Of a stretch of DNA of 64,000 nucleotides, positions 1 through 7,244 are shown piece after piece. Origin of the DNA: Desulforhopalus sp. (GTDB taxonomy: Bacteria > Desulfobacterota > Desulfobulbia > Desulfobulbales > Desulfocapsaceae); NCBI GenBank assembly GCA_030247675.1, contig JAOTRX010000002.1, positions 744,001-808,000 on the forward strand, in the 5' to 3' direction. Every line of letters begins with the position of its first letter. Position 1 is the first letter of the stretch. A program made the translations under genes and the position numbers. The notes under the pieces were generated by a model. That model was not told the origin of the DNA and made no database searches. It worked only from the letters and a program-made list of their open reading frames with translations.

Positions 1-380
1 AGCTCGGCAGCCACCGCGGCGGTGACGGATCTTCTCCAGAAATAGTCAAAATCGAAGGTGGAGCCGGCGCGACCGCGGAGTTCTTCGGCAATGATAAAGG
101 ATAAGGCGATATTTTTTACCAGATTGGTTCCAAGTATCGAAAGCGCTCGATTGATGTTGCCGATCTTGTTGGGCAGGGAATAGACTGCCGAGTTGGCAAC
201 GCGCAACAGTTTACTGACCAGGGCTGGGTCGGCGGAAAGGATTCTTTCAAGGTCTTTCAGTGAAAATTCAGCTTCTTGCACTACATTGAGGATTTTTACC
301 GCAATTGCCGGTGGCGATGGCAGATTGATCTGCTTTTTGATCAGCTCCTCTATCTCAATGGTGTCTGTTTGTTTGGCCAT
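1..380 (-). CDS. HDOD domain protein (5' part, runs off window)
   Basis: The reverse strand from an ATG at 380 is open to the window edge and encodes about 126 residues. The protein starts MAKQTDTIEIEELIKK and continues with LPSPPAIAVKILNVVQ, LSADPALVSKLLRVANSAVY and INRALSILGTNLVKNIALSF, the typical opening of HDOD domains. These are HD-like helical domains without intact HD metal ligands, found in bacterial signalling proteins. The C-terminal part is outside the window, so an attached GAF, EAL or kinase domain cannot be judged. No strong Shine-Dalgarno sequence is visible before the ATG. The family call is firm; the function is not known from this fragment. Confidence 0.85.
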   Translation of the reverse strand, partial: MAKQTDTIEIEELIKKQINLPSPPAIAVKILNVVQEAEFSLKDLERILSADPALVSKLLRVANSAVYSLPNKIGNINRALSILGTNLVKNIALSFIIAEELRGRAGSTFDFDYFWRRSVTAAVAAE

Positions 381-450
381 GATGTCTCAAAGGTTTTGGG
401 AATGGTTATCCTCTCGAATCATATAGCCGATTGAAAGATTTGCCAATGGT

Positions 451-505
451 TAAAAACTGAGTTGAGCAGCTGGTCTGCTCATAGAAAACGTATGCCCTTG
501 CGGTC
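451..505 (-). repeat. Dispersed ~53-bp palindromic element, copy 1
   Basis: Read on the minus strand this is CGCAAGGGCATACG, a short spacer, then TGAGCAG-acc-AGCTGCTCAA and CTCAGTTTTTA. The same order of blocks recurs at 5024, 32800, 32858, 45897, 52595 and 63506. The core TGAGCAG/CTGCTCA can form a hairpin. This copy lies between the HDOD gene and tRNA-Ser. Apart from it I see no gene in 381-701. Confidence 0.8.
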
Positions 506-701
506 TAGGAACAGCTATCTCCCTTGCCGGGCCAGTGAGGGTGAGCAGAAGTGTTCTTGCGGGAAATCCATAACTTTCGGGCATTGAAGGAAATACCTTT
601 AGCCAAAATGCCCCAGGGAAGTATCGACGGGGATTTTTGCCGACTATGGCTTTTAATATTGTTGAAGAACTCATCATTACCTGGTATCACTGCCGTCGGA
701 C

Positions 702-791
702 GGAGAAGTGCCGGAGCGGTCGAACGGGACGGTCTCGAAAACCGTTGTGGGGGTAACTCCACCCAGGGTTCGAATCCCTGCTTCTCCGCCA
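702..791 (+). tRNA. tRNA-Ser (anticodon CGA)
   Basis: The acceptor arms GGAGAAG (702-708) and CTTCTCC (781-787) pair fully. They are followed by discriminator G788 and an encoded CCA (789-791). The anticodon stem is ACGGT/ACCGT with loop CTCGAAA, giving anticodon CGA for UCG codons. A long variable arm and the T-loop GGTTCGAATCC are present, as expected for a class II serine tRNA. It is followed by a strong terminator. Confidence 0.97.
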
Positions 792-830
792 AATTGAAAA
801 AATCAAAAAAATTTACAGAGTGCAAAAAAA

Positions 831-861
831 CCCGCGAGCCGTTTGGCTCGCGGGTTTTTTT
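831..861 (+). terminator. Intrinsic terminator after tRNA-Ser
   Basis: A perfect 10-bp stem CCCGCGAGCC/GGCTCGCGGG (831-840 and 845-854) with loop GTTT is followed by seven T. It lies 40 nt past the tRNA 3' end and should end its transcript. Confidence 0.92.
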
Positions 862-939
862 ATTGTGTAAGGCAGGCTGTGTGATTCGGAGGTAGTGAAT
901 GGCTGGGAATTGAGATGATGGTATTTGTGGTACTGTTTG

Positions 940-1131
940 CTATTTTGCCTTGTTTCGGGCAGTTTCTGATGCAGAATCCTTGGCCGATAACCAGGAAATG
1001 CCGACAACGCCCAGCAAGATCACCGGAATTGCAATAGCCGCAGTTAAACCGTCGCTCAGGTCCAAACTCTTTATAAGCGAAAGCGCCCCGACAACACAGC
1101 CGAGGCAGGCAAGCATGCTGAAATAGTACAT
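940..1131 (-). CDS. Small two-helix membrane protein
   Basis: A 63-residue reading frame with an AAGGAGAG ribosome-binding site just upstream of its ATG. It has two hydrophobic stretches, about residues 2-20 (MLACLGCVVGALSLI) and 32-50 (AAIAIPVILLGVVGISWL), joined by a short charged turn, and a basic C-terminus (ETARNKAK). I do not recognise a family. The ribosome-binding site and the clean two-helix pattern argue that it is real. It lies downstream of the TetR gene on the same strand, with a palindromic operator-like sequence in between, so TetR control is possible but not shown. Confidence 0.6.
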   Translation of the reverse strand: MYYFSMLACLGCVVGALSLIKSLDLSDGLTAAIAIPVILLGVVGISWLSAKDSASETARNKAK

Positions 1132-1307
1132 AGTTCTCTCCTTATCTTCTTCGCTGGGTGTACGTGCCCTTATTCTACCGGATATTTGTTAGACTTATTT
1201 GGTTTCAGGTTGCACCGCGCAACAGTGTTAAAAAGCAATTTATATGTATTTAAAAATATTAAATTATTTCTAATTACTAACTGACATATCCTTGTGCTAT
1301 GTTGGTG

Positions 1308-1339
1308 AGTGATCACTTCAAAAATAGTAAACGATCACT
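1308..1339. promoter_or_regulatory. Operator-like palindrome pair
   Basis: The perfect 10-bp palindrome AGTGATCACT (1308-1317) is followed 15 bp later by the half-site GATCACT (1333-1339). It lies between the TetR gene and the small membrane-protein gene. Inverted sites of this size are typical of TetR dimers. A second imperfect dyad, GTTGC-N5-GCAAC, lies at 1209-1223. The rest of the 1132-1496 gap is AT-rich and holds no gene I can support. Confidence 0.4.
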
Positions 1340-1496
1340 AACATGTCAACTCAAAAATTTTGAAGATGGAGAATGGCATGCCGTTTAATGCGTGGCTGGG
1401 GCTCAGAGAAAACTATCGATACAATCGAAGATGCGGAAGAGGCAGTGCGTGGCGCCGAAAATTTATGGTTTATTCAGCGTTGTTCGGTGGGTGCAG

Positions 1497-2099
1497 TTAC
1501 CGGGGGGCTACGGCTTCGCGGTAAACCTGCCAGAGGGCGGTGTATTTTTCAAGCAGCGGGAACTTGCCCTCGCTCAGGGACCAAATGCTTACTAAGCCTT
1601 GGATGACACCGAAGAGCAAGGTTGCCGAGGCATCAAGGTCTATATCCGGGCGGACAGCGCCGTCACGGACACCATCGGTGAGGAGTTCTTTCAAGCGGGA
1701 GATGTATTTGTCAATCATTAGCGAGGCTTGTTTGTTCAGCTTTTTATCGCCGAGACTGATAATCTCGGCGATAACCTGAAATGAGATTCCTTTACGCCTA
1801 CTGATCATGGAAAAGTGAGTCCCTATAACTTTCTCTATGATTTCAAGGGTTATCGGCTCGTTGGCCACGGCCTGTGAAGAGATGTCCGTCAGGAGCACTT
1901 CCTCGATATGGGTGAGCAGAAAAGAAATGATGCTTTTTTTACTCTTGAAATGCCGATAGATGGCTGCTTCAGAAATGCCGACCTCCGCTGCTATCCTTCT
2001 TACTGTCAGGTGCTCGCTGCCGTATTTGAAAATCAAGATTGCGGCAGCATCGATGATCTGCTGTTGTCGTATTTCGGTGTGTTCTCTCTTTTGTACCAA
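1497..2099 (-). CDS. TetR/AcrR family transcriptional regulator
   Basis: About 200 residues. The N-terminal helix-turn-helix reads IIDAAAILIFKYGSEHLTVR then IAAEVGISEAAIYRHFKSKK, the diagnostic TetR DNA-binding pattern. The rest is a helical ligand-binding and dimerisation domain. I chose the TTG start at 2099 because AAGGAGAT lies 6 nt before it and it gives the usual family length. An upstream ATG at 2204 would add 35 unusual residues without a clear ribosome-binding site. The ligand is unknown. A palindromic TGATCA-type site lies on its 3' side. Confidence 0.9.
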   Translation of the reverse strand: MVQKREHTEIRQQQIIDAAAILIFKYGSEHLTVRRIAAEVGISEAAIYRHFKSKKSIISFLLTHIEEVLLTDISSQAVANEPITLEIIEKVIGTHFSMISRRKGISFQVIAEIISLGDKKLNKQASLMIDKYISRLKELLTDGVRDGAVRPDIDLDASATLLFGVIQGLVSIWSLSEGKFPLLEKYTALWQVYREAVAPR

Positions 2100-2533
2100 G
2101 GGGCGATCTCCTTTGCAGCAAGCTCCGGGTGTATTTCTGGAGGTGCCATGATTTGTGGCGATACCTTGAGATGGAAAAACTTTCATCGAAGAACCGGCAA
2201 TCACTGCCTAGCAAAGCTAGTGGATTATACTGAAAAAATCAAGCGAAACGTGATGATTGGACGGTGCTTGAAAAGCAAACAAGAATAGAGATTGAGGGTG
2301 AGAAGGTGCAGCCTCAAGGTGAGACTGGAAAAAGGGAACGCCAATAAAAATATACAAAATAGCCGTGTAGTTGCCGTCATGCGCGGCAAGGGTGACCGTG
2401 ATCGGGTCTTTGCTTAAGCGCGATCAGCTATATTGACCGTGTGTTTCAAATCCTACCAAGCTCGGATGTGTGAAACGTATTGAAACGGCCTGTTGTGGCA
2501 GTTCAAAATGTTTCTGGATGCTCCAGAAATGTC
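2100..2533. other. Intergenic stretch, no gene seen
   Basis: Between the TetR start and the promoter-like sequence of the tandem RNA leader I find no supported reading frame. TetR is transcribed leftward and the RNA/nhaD unit rightward, so this is a divergent promoter region. Small reading frames here lack ribosome-binding sites. Confidence 0.5.
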
Positions 2534-2561
2534 TTGACAAATAGATCGCATAAATTAATCT
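2534..2561 (+). promoter_or_regulatory. Putative sigma-70 promoter of the tandem RNA leader
   Basis: A perfect TTGACA (2534-2539) is followed after 16 bp by TAATCT (2556-2561). Transcription would start near 2568, just before the first structured unit. The -35 is consensus and the -10 is weak. The placement supports one transcript reading both RNA units into nhaD. Confidence 0.45.
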
Positions 2562-2584
2562 TTGCCTCAAATTGAGTGTGATTG

Positions 2585-2779
2585 TGGGTTCAGGGACAGA
2601 GAGACGTCCCTGGAGGGTTTGTCTGTTAGTCGGGCCGCTAACTGAAGTTTTTGTTTGAGTTTGTGGCTTTTGTCCGACGGAATACATAGTTCGTTCAGGA
2701 ATAATCTACCTATCCTGAAGAGTCTGTTGGTTGAGCCGCAAACTGAAGCTGATGCTTTGGTTTGCGGCTTTTTGTTTTT
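2585..2779 (+). promoter_or_regulatory. Structured leader RNA unit 1 (candidate riboswitch)
   Basis: First of two homologous units 219 bp apart. Visible elements in order: hairpin CAGGGAC/GTCCCTG (2591-2597, 2606-2612); hairpin GTTAG/CTAAC (2625-2629, 2638-2642) with loop TCGGGCCG; CCGAC (2674-2678), which can pair with that loop as a pseudoknot; the invariant tail GGAATACATA; hairpin TTCAGGA/TCCTGAA (2694-2700, 2713-2719); and an intrinsic terminator (2734-2779). GTTTGTGGCT at 2659-2668 can pair over all 10 positions, one of them a G-U pair, with the terminator 5' arm AGCCGCAAAC. That is an antiterminator. The overall pattern is that of a transcription-terminating riboswitch. The ligand is unknown; the downstream Na+/H+ antiporter suggests Na+, Li+ or pH. 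Confidence 0.75.
2734..2779 (+). terminator. Terminator of leader RNA unit 1
   Basis: AGCCGCAAAC (2734-2743) pairs perfectly with GTTTGCGGCT (2760-2769). An inner AAGC/GCTT stem extends the hairpin. The T-run TTTTTGTTTTT follows. Its 5' arm is also the target of the upstream antiterminator. Confidence 0.85.
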
Positions 2780-2803
2780 AATGGAAAATTATTAGCTTAG
2801 CTA

Positions 2804-2994
2804 TGGGTTCAGGGGCAGAGGATTGCCCCTGGAGGGTTTGTCTGTTAGTCGGGCCGCTAACTGAAGTTTTTGCTTGAGTTTGTGACTTTTGGCCGACGGA
2901 ATACATAATACCTTCAGGAACGGTTTGCTGTTCCTGAAGAGTTCGTTGGTCGAGCCGCAAATTGAAGCTGACGCTTTGGTTTGCGGCTTTTTTT
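2804..2994 (+). promoter_or_regulatory. Structured leader RNA unit 2 (candidate riboswitch)
   Basis: Second unit, offset by exactly 219 bp for every element. The first hairpin is CAGGGGC/GCCCCTG (2810-2816, 2825-2831): relative to unit 1 an A-T pair has become G-C on both sides, a compensatory change. The pseudoknot pieces GTTAG-TCGGGCCG-CTAAC (2844-2861) and CCGAC (2893-2897) are conserved. The next hairpin is lengthened to TTCAGGAAC/GTTCCTGAA (2913-2921, 2930-2938), and a terminator follows. The antiterminator strand GTTTGTGACT (2878-2887) is weaker than in unit 1, with one mismatch, so the two units may respond differently. The nhaD start codon is 117 nt downstream. Confidence 0.75.
2953..2994 (+). 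terminator. Terminator of leader RNA unit 2
   Basis: AGCCGCAAAT (2953-2962) pairs with GTTTGCGGCT (2979-2988), with one G-U pair and the inner AAGC/GCTT stem. Seven T follow. Transcripts must pass this second terminator to reach nhaD. Confidence 0.85.
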
Positions 2995-3111
2995 ATCTTT
3001 AAAGCAGTCGGCCGGTTTTTCTAAAATAAAACTATAATTTCAGTATGATAGGTTGATTGATTGGGTGGATTGTCGGTCTTGATCTATAACTTTTAATAAA
3101 GAGGAGTCATC

Positions 3112-4398
3112 ATGTTAACCGCGTTGGTAGTTGTTTTTATTCTCGCCTATGCAGCTATTGCCCTTGAGCACCCGCTCAAGGTCAATAAATCAGCATCGGC
3201 ACTCATAGGCGCCGGTCTGCTGTGGACGATCTACGCCCTTTTGGGTGGCGATCACCATCTGGTGTCGGAAAATCTTAAGGAATCGGTGGCGGCAACAGCC
3301 CAGATTGTCTTTTTTTTGATGGGCGCCATGACCATCGTCGAGGTGATTGATGCCCACAATGGCTTTCATGTCATTACCTCTCGGATCAAGACAACCAAGA
3401 TAACCTCACTGCTGTGGCTGGTAGGTTTCGTTACCTTTTTTCTCAGTGCCATTCTGGATAATCTGACTACTACTATCGTCATGATCTCTTTGATGAAAAA
3501 GCTTCTTGATCGACACGATGACCGGTTGTTTTTTGCCGGGATCATTGTCGTTGCCGCCAATGCCGGCGGGGCCTGGTCGCCAATCGGAGACGTTACCACG
3601 ACCATGTTGTGGATAGGTGGTCAGATCACCTCGCTTGCCATCATCGAGGGGGTATTCTTGCCTTCCCTGGCCTGCCTGGTTGTTCCGTTGTTATTTTTGA
3701 ATTTTACCTTGCGGGGAAAAGAGGTCATCAGTCCGGTTGTAGTTGATGACGGCAGTGATATCAAAACCAGCCCCTTTGAACAAAATCTGATGTTTTTCAT
3801 GGGCATCGGTTGTCTGGTTGCCGTGCCGGTATTTAAGACCATCACCCACCTTCCGCCTTTTATGGGCATTCTTTTTGGTGTGGGTATTCTTTGGCTGGTT
3901 GGTGAAATAATTCATCGCAACAAAGAAGACGAGTATAAAGAACACCTTACCCTGGTGTCAGCCCTTAAGCATATCGACATGAGCAGCATTGTGTTCTTTA
4001 TCGGTATCCTTCTCGCCGTTGCCACTCTTGAACATACCCATATCCTTACCTCCCTTGCCAAGTGGCTTGATGCAACCTTCGGAAGACAGGATGTAATTGT
4101 CACTTTAATCGGATTGCTCAGTGCCATCGTTGACAATGTGCCCTTGGTCGCTGCGTCAATGGGGATGTACGACATGGCTACCTACCCGACCGATAGCTTC
4201 CTTTGGGAATTCATGGCCTATTGTGCCGGAACTGGTGGTTCAATTCTGATCATTGGTTCTGCCGCCGGTGTTGCCGCCATGGGCCTCGAAAAGATCCATT
4301 TCTTCTGGTACGCCAAGAAGATCGGCGCCCTTGCCGCTCTTGGCTATTTCTCGGGCATTTTTGTCTATATCGTGCAGTTCAAGTTAACGCACGGTTGA
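3112..4398 (+). CDS. nhaD: NhaD-type Na+/H+ antiporter
   Basis: A 428-residue, strongly hydrophobic protein with about a dozen membrane helices. The two inverted halves each carry the signature hairpin: SAILDNLTTT at about 112-121 with SPIGDVTTTM at 156-165, and SAIVDNVPLV at about 337-346 with the glycine-rich GTGGSILIIGSAAG later. These are hallmarks of the NhaD branch of the ion transporter superfamily, which exchanges Na+ or Li+ for H+ in the cytoplasmic membrane. GAGGAG lies 6 nt before the ATG. Its transcript should contain the tandem structured RNA at 2585-2994, implying control by premature termination. The family is certain; the preferred cation is inferred. Confidence 0.92.
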   Translation: MLTALVVVFILAYAAIALEHPLKVNKSASALIGAGLLWTIYALLGGDHHLVSENLKESVAATAQIVFFLMGAMTIVEVIDAHNGFHVITSRIKTTKITSLLWLVGFVTFFLSAILDNLTTTIVMISLMKKLLDRHDDRLFFAGIIVVAANAGGAWSPIGDVTTTMLWIGGQITSLAIIEGVFLPSLACLVVPLLFLNFTLRGKEVISPVVVDDGSDIKTSPFEQNLMFFMGIGCLVAVPVFKTITHLPPFMGILFGVGILWLVGEIIHRNKEDEYKEHLTLVSALKHIDMSSIVFFIGILLAVATLEHTHILTSLAKWLDATFGRQDVIVTLIGLLSAIVDNVPLVAASMGMYDMATYPTDSFLWEFMAYCAGTGGSILIIGSAAGVAAMGLEKIHFFWYAKKIGALAALGYFSGIFVYIVQFKLTHG

Positions 4399-4533
4399 GA
4401 GCAGTTTATCAACCGCCGGGGCCACGAAGGAAACTGGTGCATCAGTCGTCACCCGCAACCCTGGACTGAAAAGCCGGAGGGTGGGTGGCGATGGCGAAGA
4501 TAATAATTTCAACTATTGTAAGGGGATGGGCGT

Positions 4534-4974
4534 ATGGACAAAGAGCTGAAGGCCAAGGTGCTGCTGGTAGACGATGAGGAAGATTTCCTGGCGACCCTGG
4601 CCGAGCGACTGGAGAACCGGGGCCTGAAGGTCAATACCGTCACCAGTGGTGAACTGGCCGTGGAGAAGGTGGAGCAGGAGGGCTTTGATCTTATTGTCCT
4701 TGATCTGGCGATGCCGGGCATGGACGGCCTTGAGGCCTTGAAACGGATCAAGGCGAAACAGCCGGACGCAGAGATCATTATTCTCAGCGGCCAGGGCTCG
4801 ATCAAGACCAGCATTGAGGCGATGAAGCTTGGTGCGGAAGACTTTATGGAAAAGCCGGTCAATATGTCTGAATTGCTCGACAAGATAAGCAATGCCAAGG
4901 ATAAGCGGCTGTTGGTCCTTGAGTCAAAGAGCATCAAGGAAATCGAGAAGATTCTCCATACTAAGGGTTGGTAA
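4534..4974 (+). CDS. Single-domain response regulator (CheY-like), copy 1
   Basis: 146 residues. A receiver domain fills residues 7-125, with the acidic pair D13/D14, phospho-acceptor D57 in FDLIVLDLAMPGMDG and conserved K107 in MEKPVNMSE. There is no output domain, only a short helical tail. It lies between nhaD and a CBS-domain gene. It aligns without gaps to the protein at 7245-7634, with D57 and K107 at the same numbers, so the two are paralogues flanking the CBS and DASS genes. The partner kinase is not in the window. Confidence 0.9.
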   Translation: MDKELKAKVLLVDDEEDFLATLAERLENRGLKVNTVTSGELAVEKVEQEGFDLIVLDLAMPGMDGLEALKRIKAKQPDAEIIILSGQGSIKTSIEAMKLGAEDFMEKPVNMSELLDKISNAKDKRLLVLESKSIKEIEKILHTKGW

Positions 4975-5023
4975 ACCACCGGGAGAGACCTGAGGTAGAA
5001 AAACTCTCCCGTTCATCCTCGTT

Positions 5024-5077
5024 ACACCACACGGGCATACGATTCGTTTGAGCAGACAAGCTGCTTAATTGAGCTTT
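5024..5077 (+). repeat. Dispersed palindromic element, copy 2
   Basis: Blocks GGGCATACG, ATTCGTTTGAGCAGAC, AAGCTGCTTAATTGAGCTTT match the consensus in order. It is intergenic, between the response regulator and the CBS gene, and its end lies about 25 bp before the CBS gene's ribosome-binding site. Confidence 0.8.
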
Positions 5078-5114
5078 GCCCGGAAGGTAAGCATCCACGA
5101 AAAGGAGAAAAATT

Positions 5115-5654
5115 GTGAGCACAGAAAACCAGACGGTACGCGACATCATGTTACCCCTCACTGGCTTTCCCTGTATGAAGGAGAGCGGAACGGTTCAGGA
5201 AGCCATTCGCCAGCTCCGGTCGTTTTGTCCCATCGGCAGCACCGGCCCCTGCGGCTTTAGTGAGCTGATGGTTGTTGACGAAAAAGGAGGTTTGGTCGGC
5301 CGGGTAAGCCAGCAGGGCATCCTCAAGGTACTTTTCGCAACCTTGCTGGAACCGGTGGACATCAAACGATTCGAAGGCAAGACCGCCGAATTCAGTGATC
5401 TTTCGACCCTGCTTGACGGGGTGTTGATTAAAGAGGGCGTCCATCATCTGAACTCTGCCCTGACCGCGGTCATTGAAAAAAACATCAGGGTGCTGCCGGC
5501 GACTTCCGATCTTCTCCACGCCATGGCGGTCATGGTTATCTGCAAGGAAACGGTGTTGCCGGTTGAGGAGAACGGCAAATTGGTCGGTGTGGTCAAGCTT
5601 GCCGAGGTCTTCGGGGCTCTCGGCGATAAACTCATAGCTATGAACGGCAAATAG
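5115..5654 (+). CDS. CBS domain-pair protein
   Basis: 179 residues starting at GTG, with AAAGGAG 8 nt upstream. Two CBS-like halves are seen. The first is TVRDIMLPLTGFPCMKESGT with LMVVDEKGGLVGRVSQQGIL. The second is around NIRVLPATSDLLHAMAVMV with LPVEENGKLVGVVKLAEVFG. CBS pairs usually bind adenine nucleotides and gate transporters or enzymes. The next gene, 18 bp downstream, is the DASS transporter, so this protein may regulate it. The ligand is unknown. Confidence 0.85.
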   Translation: MSTENQTVRDIMLPLTGFPCMKESGTVQEAIRQLRSFCPIGSTGPCGFSELMVVDEKGGLVGRVSQQGILKVLFATLLEPVDIKRFEGKTAEFSDLSTLLDGVLIKEGVHHLNSALTAVIEKNIRVLPATSDLLHAMAVMVICKETVLPVEENGKLVGVVKLAEVFGALGDKLIAMNGK

Positions 5655-5672
5655 CCAAAGAGGATGGATACC

Positions 5673-7151
5673 ATGTCATCTACATATGTTGAGGCAGCGG
5701 AGGCTAAGGCTCCGTTCGATTGGAAACGCGCTTTTTTCCTCGTCTTGGGCGTAGCACTGTTTTTTATAATTTACTACTGCCCGGCCTGGCCTGATGCCAT
5801 TGACCCGAAGGGCAATCATTTTGTTCTGACAAAGGAGGGCAAGGGTGCCTTGGCGGTGTTTGCCCTGGCCGCCACCTGGTGGATTTTTGAGGTACTGCCG
5901 ATCGGCGTCACCGGTATCGCCATCGGTGTCGTGCAGGCGATGTTTCTTATCCGCAAGCCGGAAGTCGCCTTTAAGGATTTCATGGACCCCTCGGTCCTCT
6001 TTATCTTCGGGTCCATCGTTATTGGCCTGGTCTTTACCAAGAGCGGACTGACCAAGAGGATGGCCTATAAAATGCTGGCAATCGTTGGCGAGAAGACCAG
6101 CATGATCTACCTCGGTTGCTTTGTCATGACTGCGGCCCTGACCCACTTAATGGCCCATACCGCAGTGGCGGCGACCATGTTTCCGCTGCTTTTAGCCATC
6201 AATGCCTTCTACTCGGACACCGATTATCCGACCAAATTTGGTAAGGGGCTTTTTATCGGCATGGCCTATGTTGCCGGTGCCGGCAGTATCATAACCCTGC
6301 TGGGGGCGGCGCGTGGAGCGGTGGCCATCGGCTTTTTCAAGGAGATGACCGGCAAGGAGATCAGCTTTTTTGAGCTTTCCTATTACATGGCTCCCGTTGG
6401 CTGGCTCATGGTCTTTCTTATCTGGGGCCTTATTCTGGTCCTCTGTAAACCTGAAAAGGCAATTATTCCGGGGCTTAAAGAAAAAGCCAAACAGATGTAT
6501 ATCGACTTGGGGAGCTGGAACAGGAAGGAGATCCTGACCCTCACCATTACCCTGGCGGTAATTCTTCTTATAGCCCTGAAAAACTGGGTTCCTGCTCTGC
6601 AGACGATTGATAAGACTGCGATTCTTCTCAGTTCCACCTTGTTGTTTTTTATTCTCAATATTCTCACTGTCGAGGACCTTGAGGATATACCGTGGAATAT
6701 CATTCTTCTTTTCGGTGGAGCGATGTCCATCGGTTTTTGTCTATGGCAGACCCATGCAGCCGAATGGCTGGCGGTGAACTAGTTGCAGCTTTTTACCGAT
6801 GCGCCGGCAGTCGTCTTTATTCTCGGTATGGCCTTTTTCGTTATGATTATGACCAACTTCATAATGAATGTCGCGGCAATAGCTATTTCCCTGCCGGTGG
6901 CATTGGTCGTCGCACCGTATTTGGGAGTGGCCGGCGAGGTTATCTTCTTTTCGTCGCTGATGACCGCCGGTATGCCCTTTCTCCTGTTGATTGGTGCGGC
7001 ACCAAACGCCATTGCCTACAATTCAAAACAGTTCACCACCGGGGAATTCTTTAAATTCGGCATCATAGCCAGTGTCATGCTCATGCTGGTGGTTTGGCTG
7101 GCAGTGGCGGTCATTTGGCCGCTTATGGGTATGCCGGTGTTCTTGAAATAA
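5673..7151 (+). pseudogene. DASS/SLC13-family anion symporter interrupted by an in-frame TAG
   Basis: The first part (to 6782, 370 residues from this start) and the part after the stop (6783-7151, 122 residues) are in the same frame. Together they make one transporter of about 490 residues, normal for divalent anion:Na+ symporters. Family features are ATWWIFEVLPIGVTGIAIGV near the N-terminus, a Thr/His-rich THLMAHTAVAATMFPLL segment, TNFIMNVAAIAISLPVA after the stop and SLMTAGMPFLLLIGAAPNAI near the C-terminus. The amber codon is at 6780-6782 (AAC TAG TTG). I chose the ATG at 5673 because AGAGGA lies 8 nt before it; the ATG at 5664 overlaps that site. No other disruption is seen, so this is a recent nonsense mutation, a sequencing error or readthrough. 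Substrate could be sulfate or a dicarboxylate. Confidence 0.8.
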
Positions 7152-7171
7152 TCCAAGGCAGGTTCATTGGA

Positions 7172-7199
7172 GATGGCCGGGTGATATCGCCCGGCCATC
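7172..7199 (+). terminator. Stem-loop after the DASS gene
   Basis: A perfect 10-bp stem GATGGCCGGG/CCCGGCCATC (7172-7181, 7190-7199) with loop TGATATCG lies 20 nt past the transporter stop. The T-run after it is short, so it may be a weak terminator or an RNA-stabilising hairpin. Confidence 0.55.
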
Positions 7200-7244
7200 G
7201 CATCTTTAAAAAACTCACTCATCATCCGCTCCAAAGAGGTTACC

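Noticed and set aside
551..895. Plus-strand reading frame of 114 residues
   Set aside because: It runs straight through the tRNA-Ser gene and its terminator.
1373..1606. Small plus-strand reading frame near the TetR 3' end
   Set aside because: It overlaps the 3' end of tetR on the opposite strand, has no recognisable content and alternative frames are equally open.
2424..2960. Two similar minus-strand reading frames (2424-2687 and 2778-2960) that look like a duplicated gene
   Set aside because: They arise because the 219-bp RNA units are duplicated. They lack ribosome-binding sites, and the changes between units follow RNA pairing, not codon conservation.
2585..2994. 6S RNA or another housekeeping RNA
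   Set aside because: Two tandem copies with separate terminators, a pseudoknot and an antiterminator just before an antiporter gene fit a regulatory leader better. The long imperfect rod of 6S RNA is not seen.
5673..7151. Pyrrolysine at the in-frame TAG of the DASS gene
   Set aside because: Pyrrolysine is known from methylamine methyltransferases and related proteins, not this family. No pyl gene is in the window, and the nearby pseudogene shows TAG and TGA stops arising by decay.
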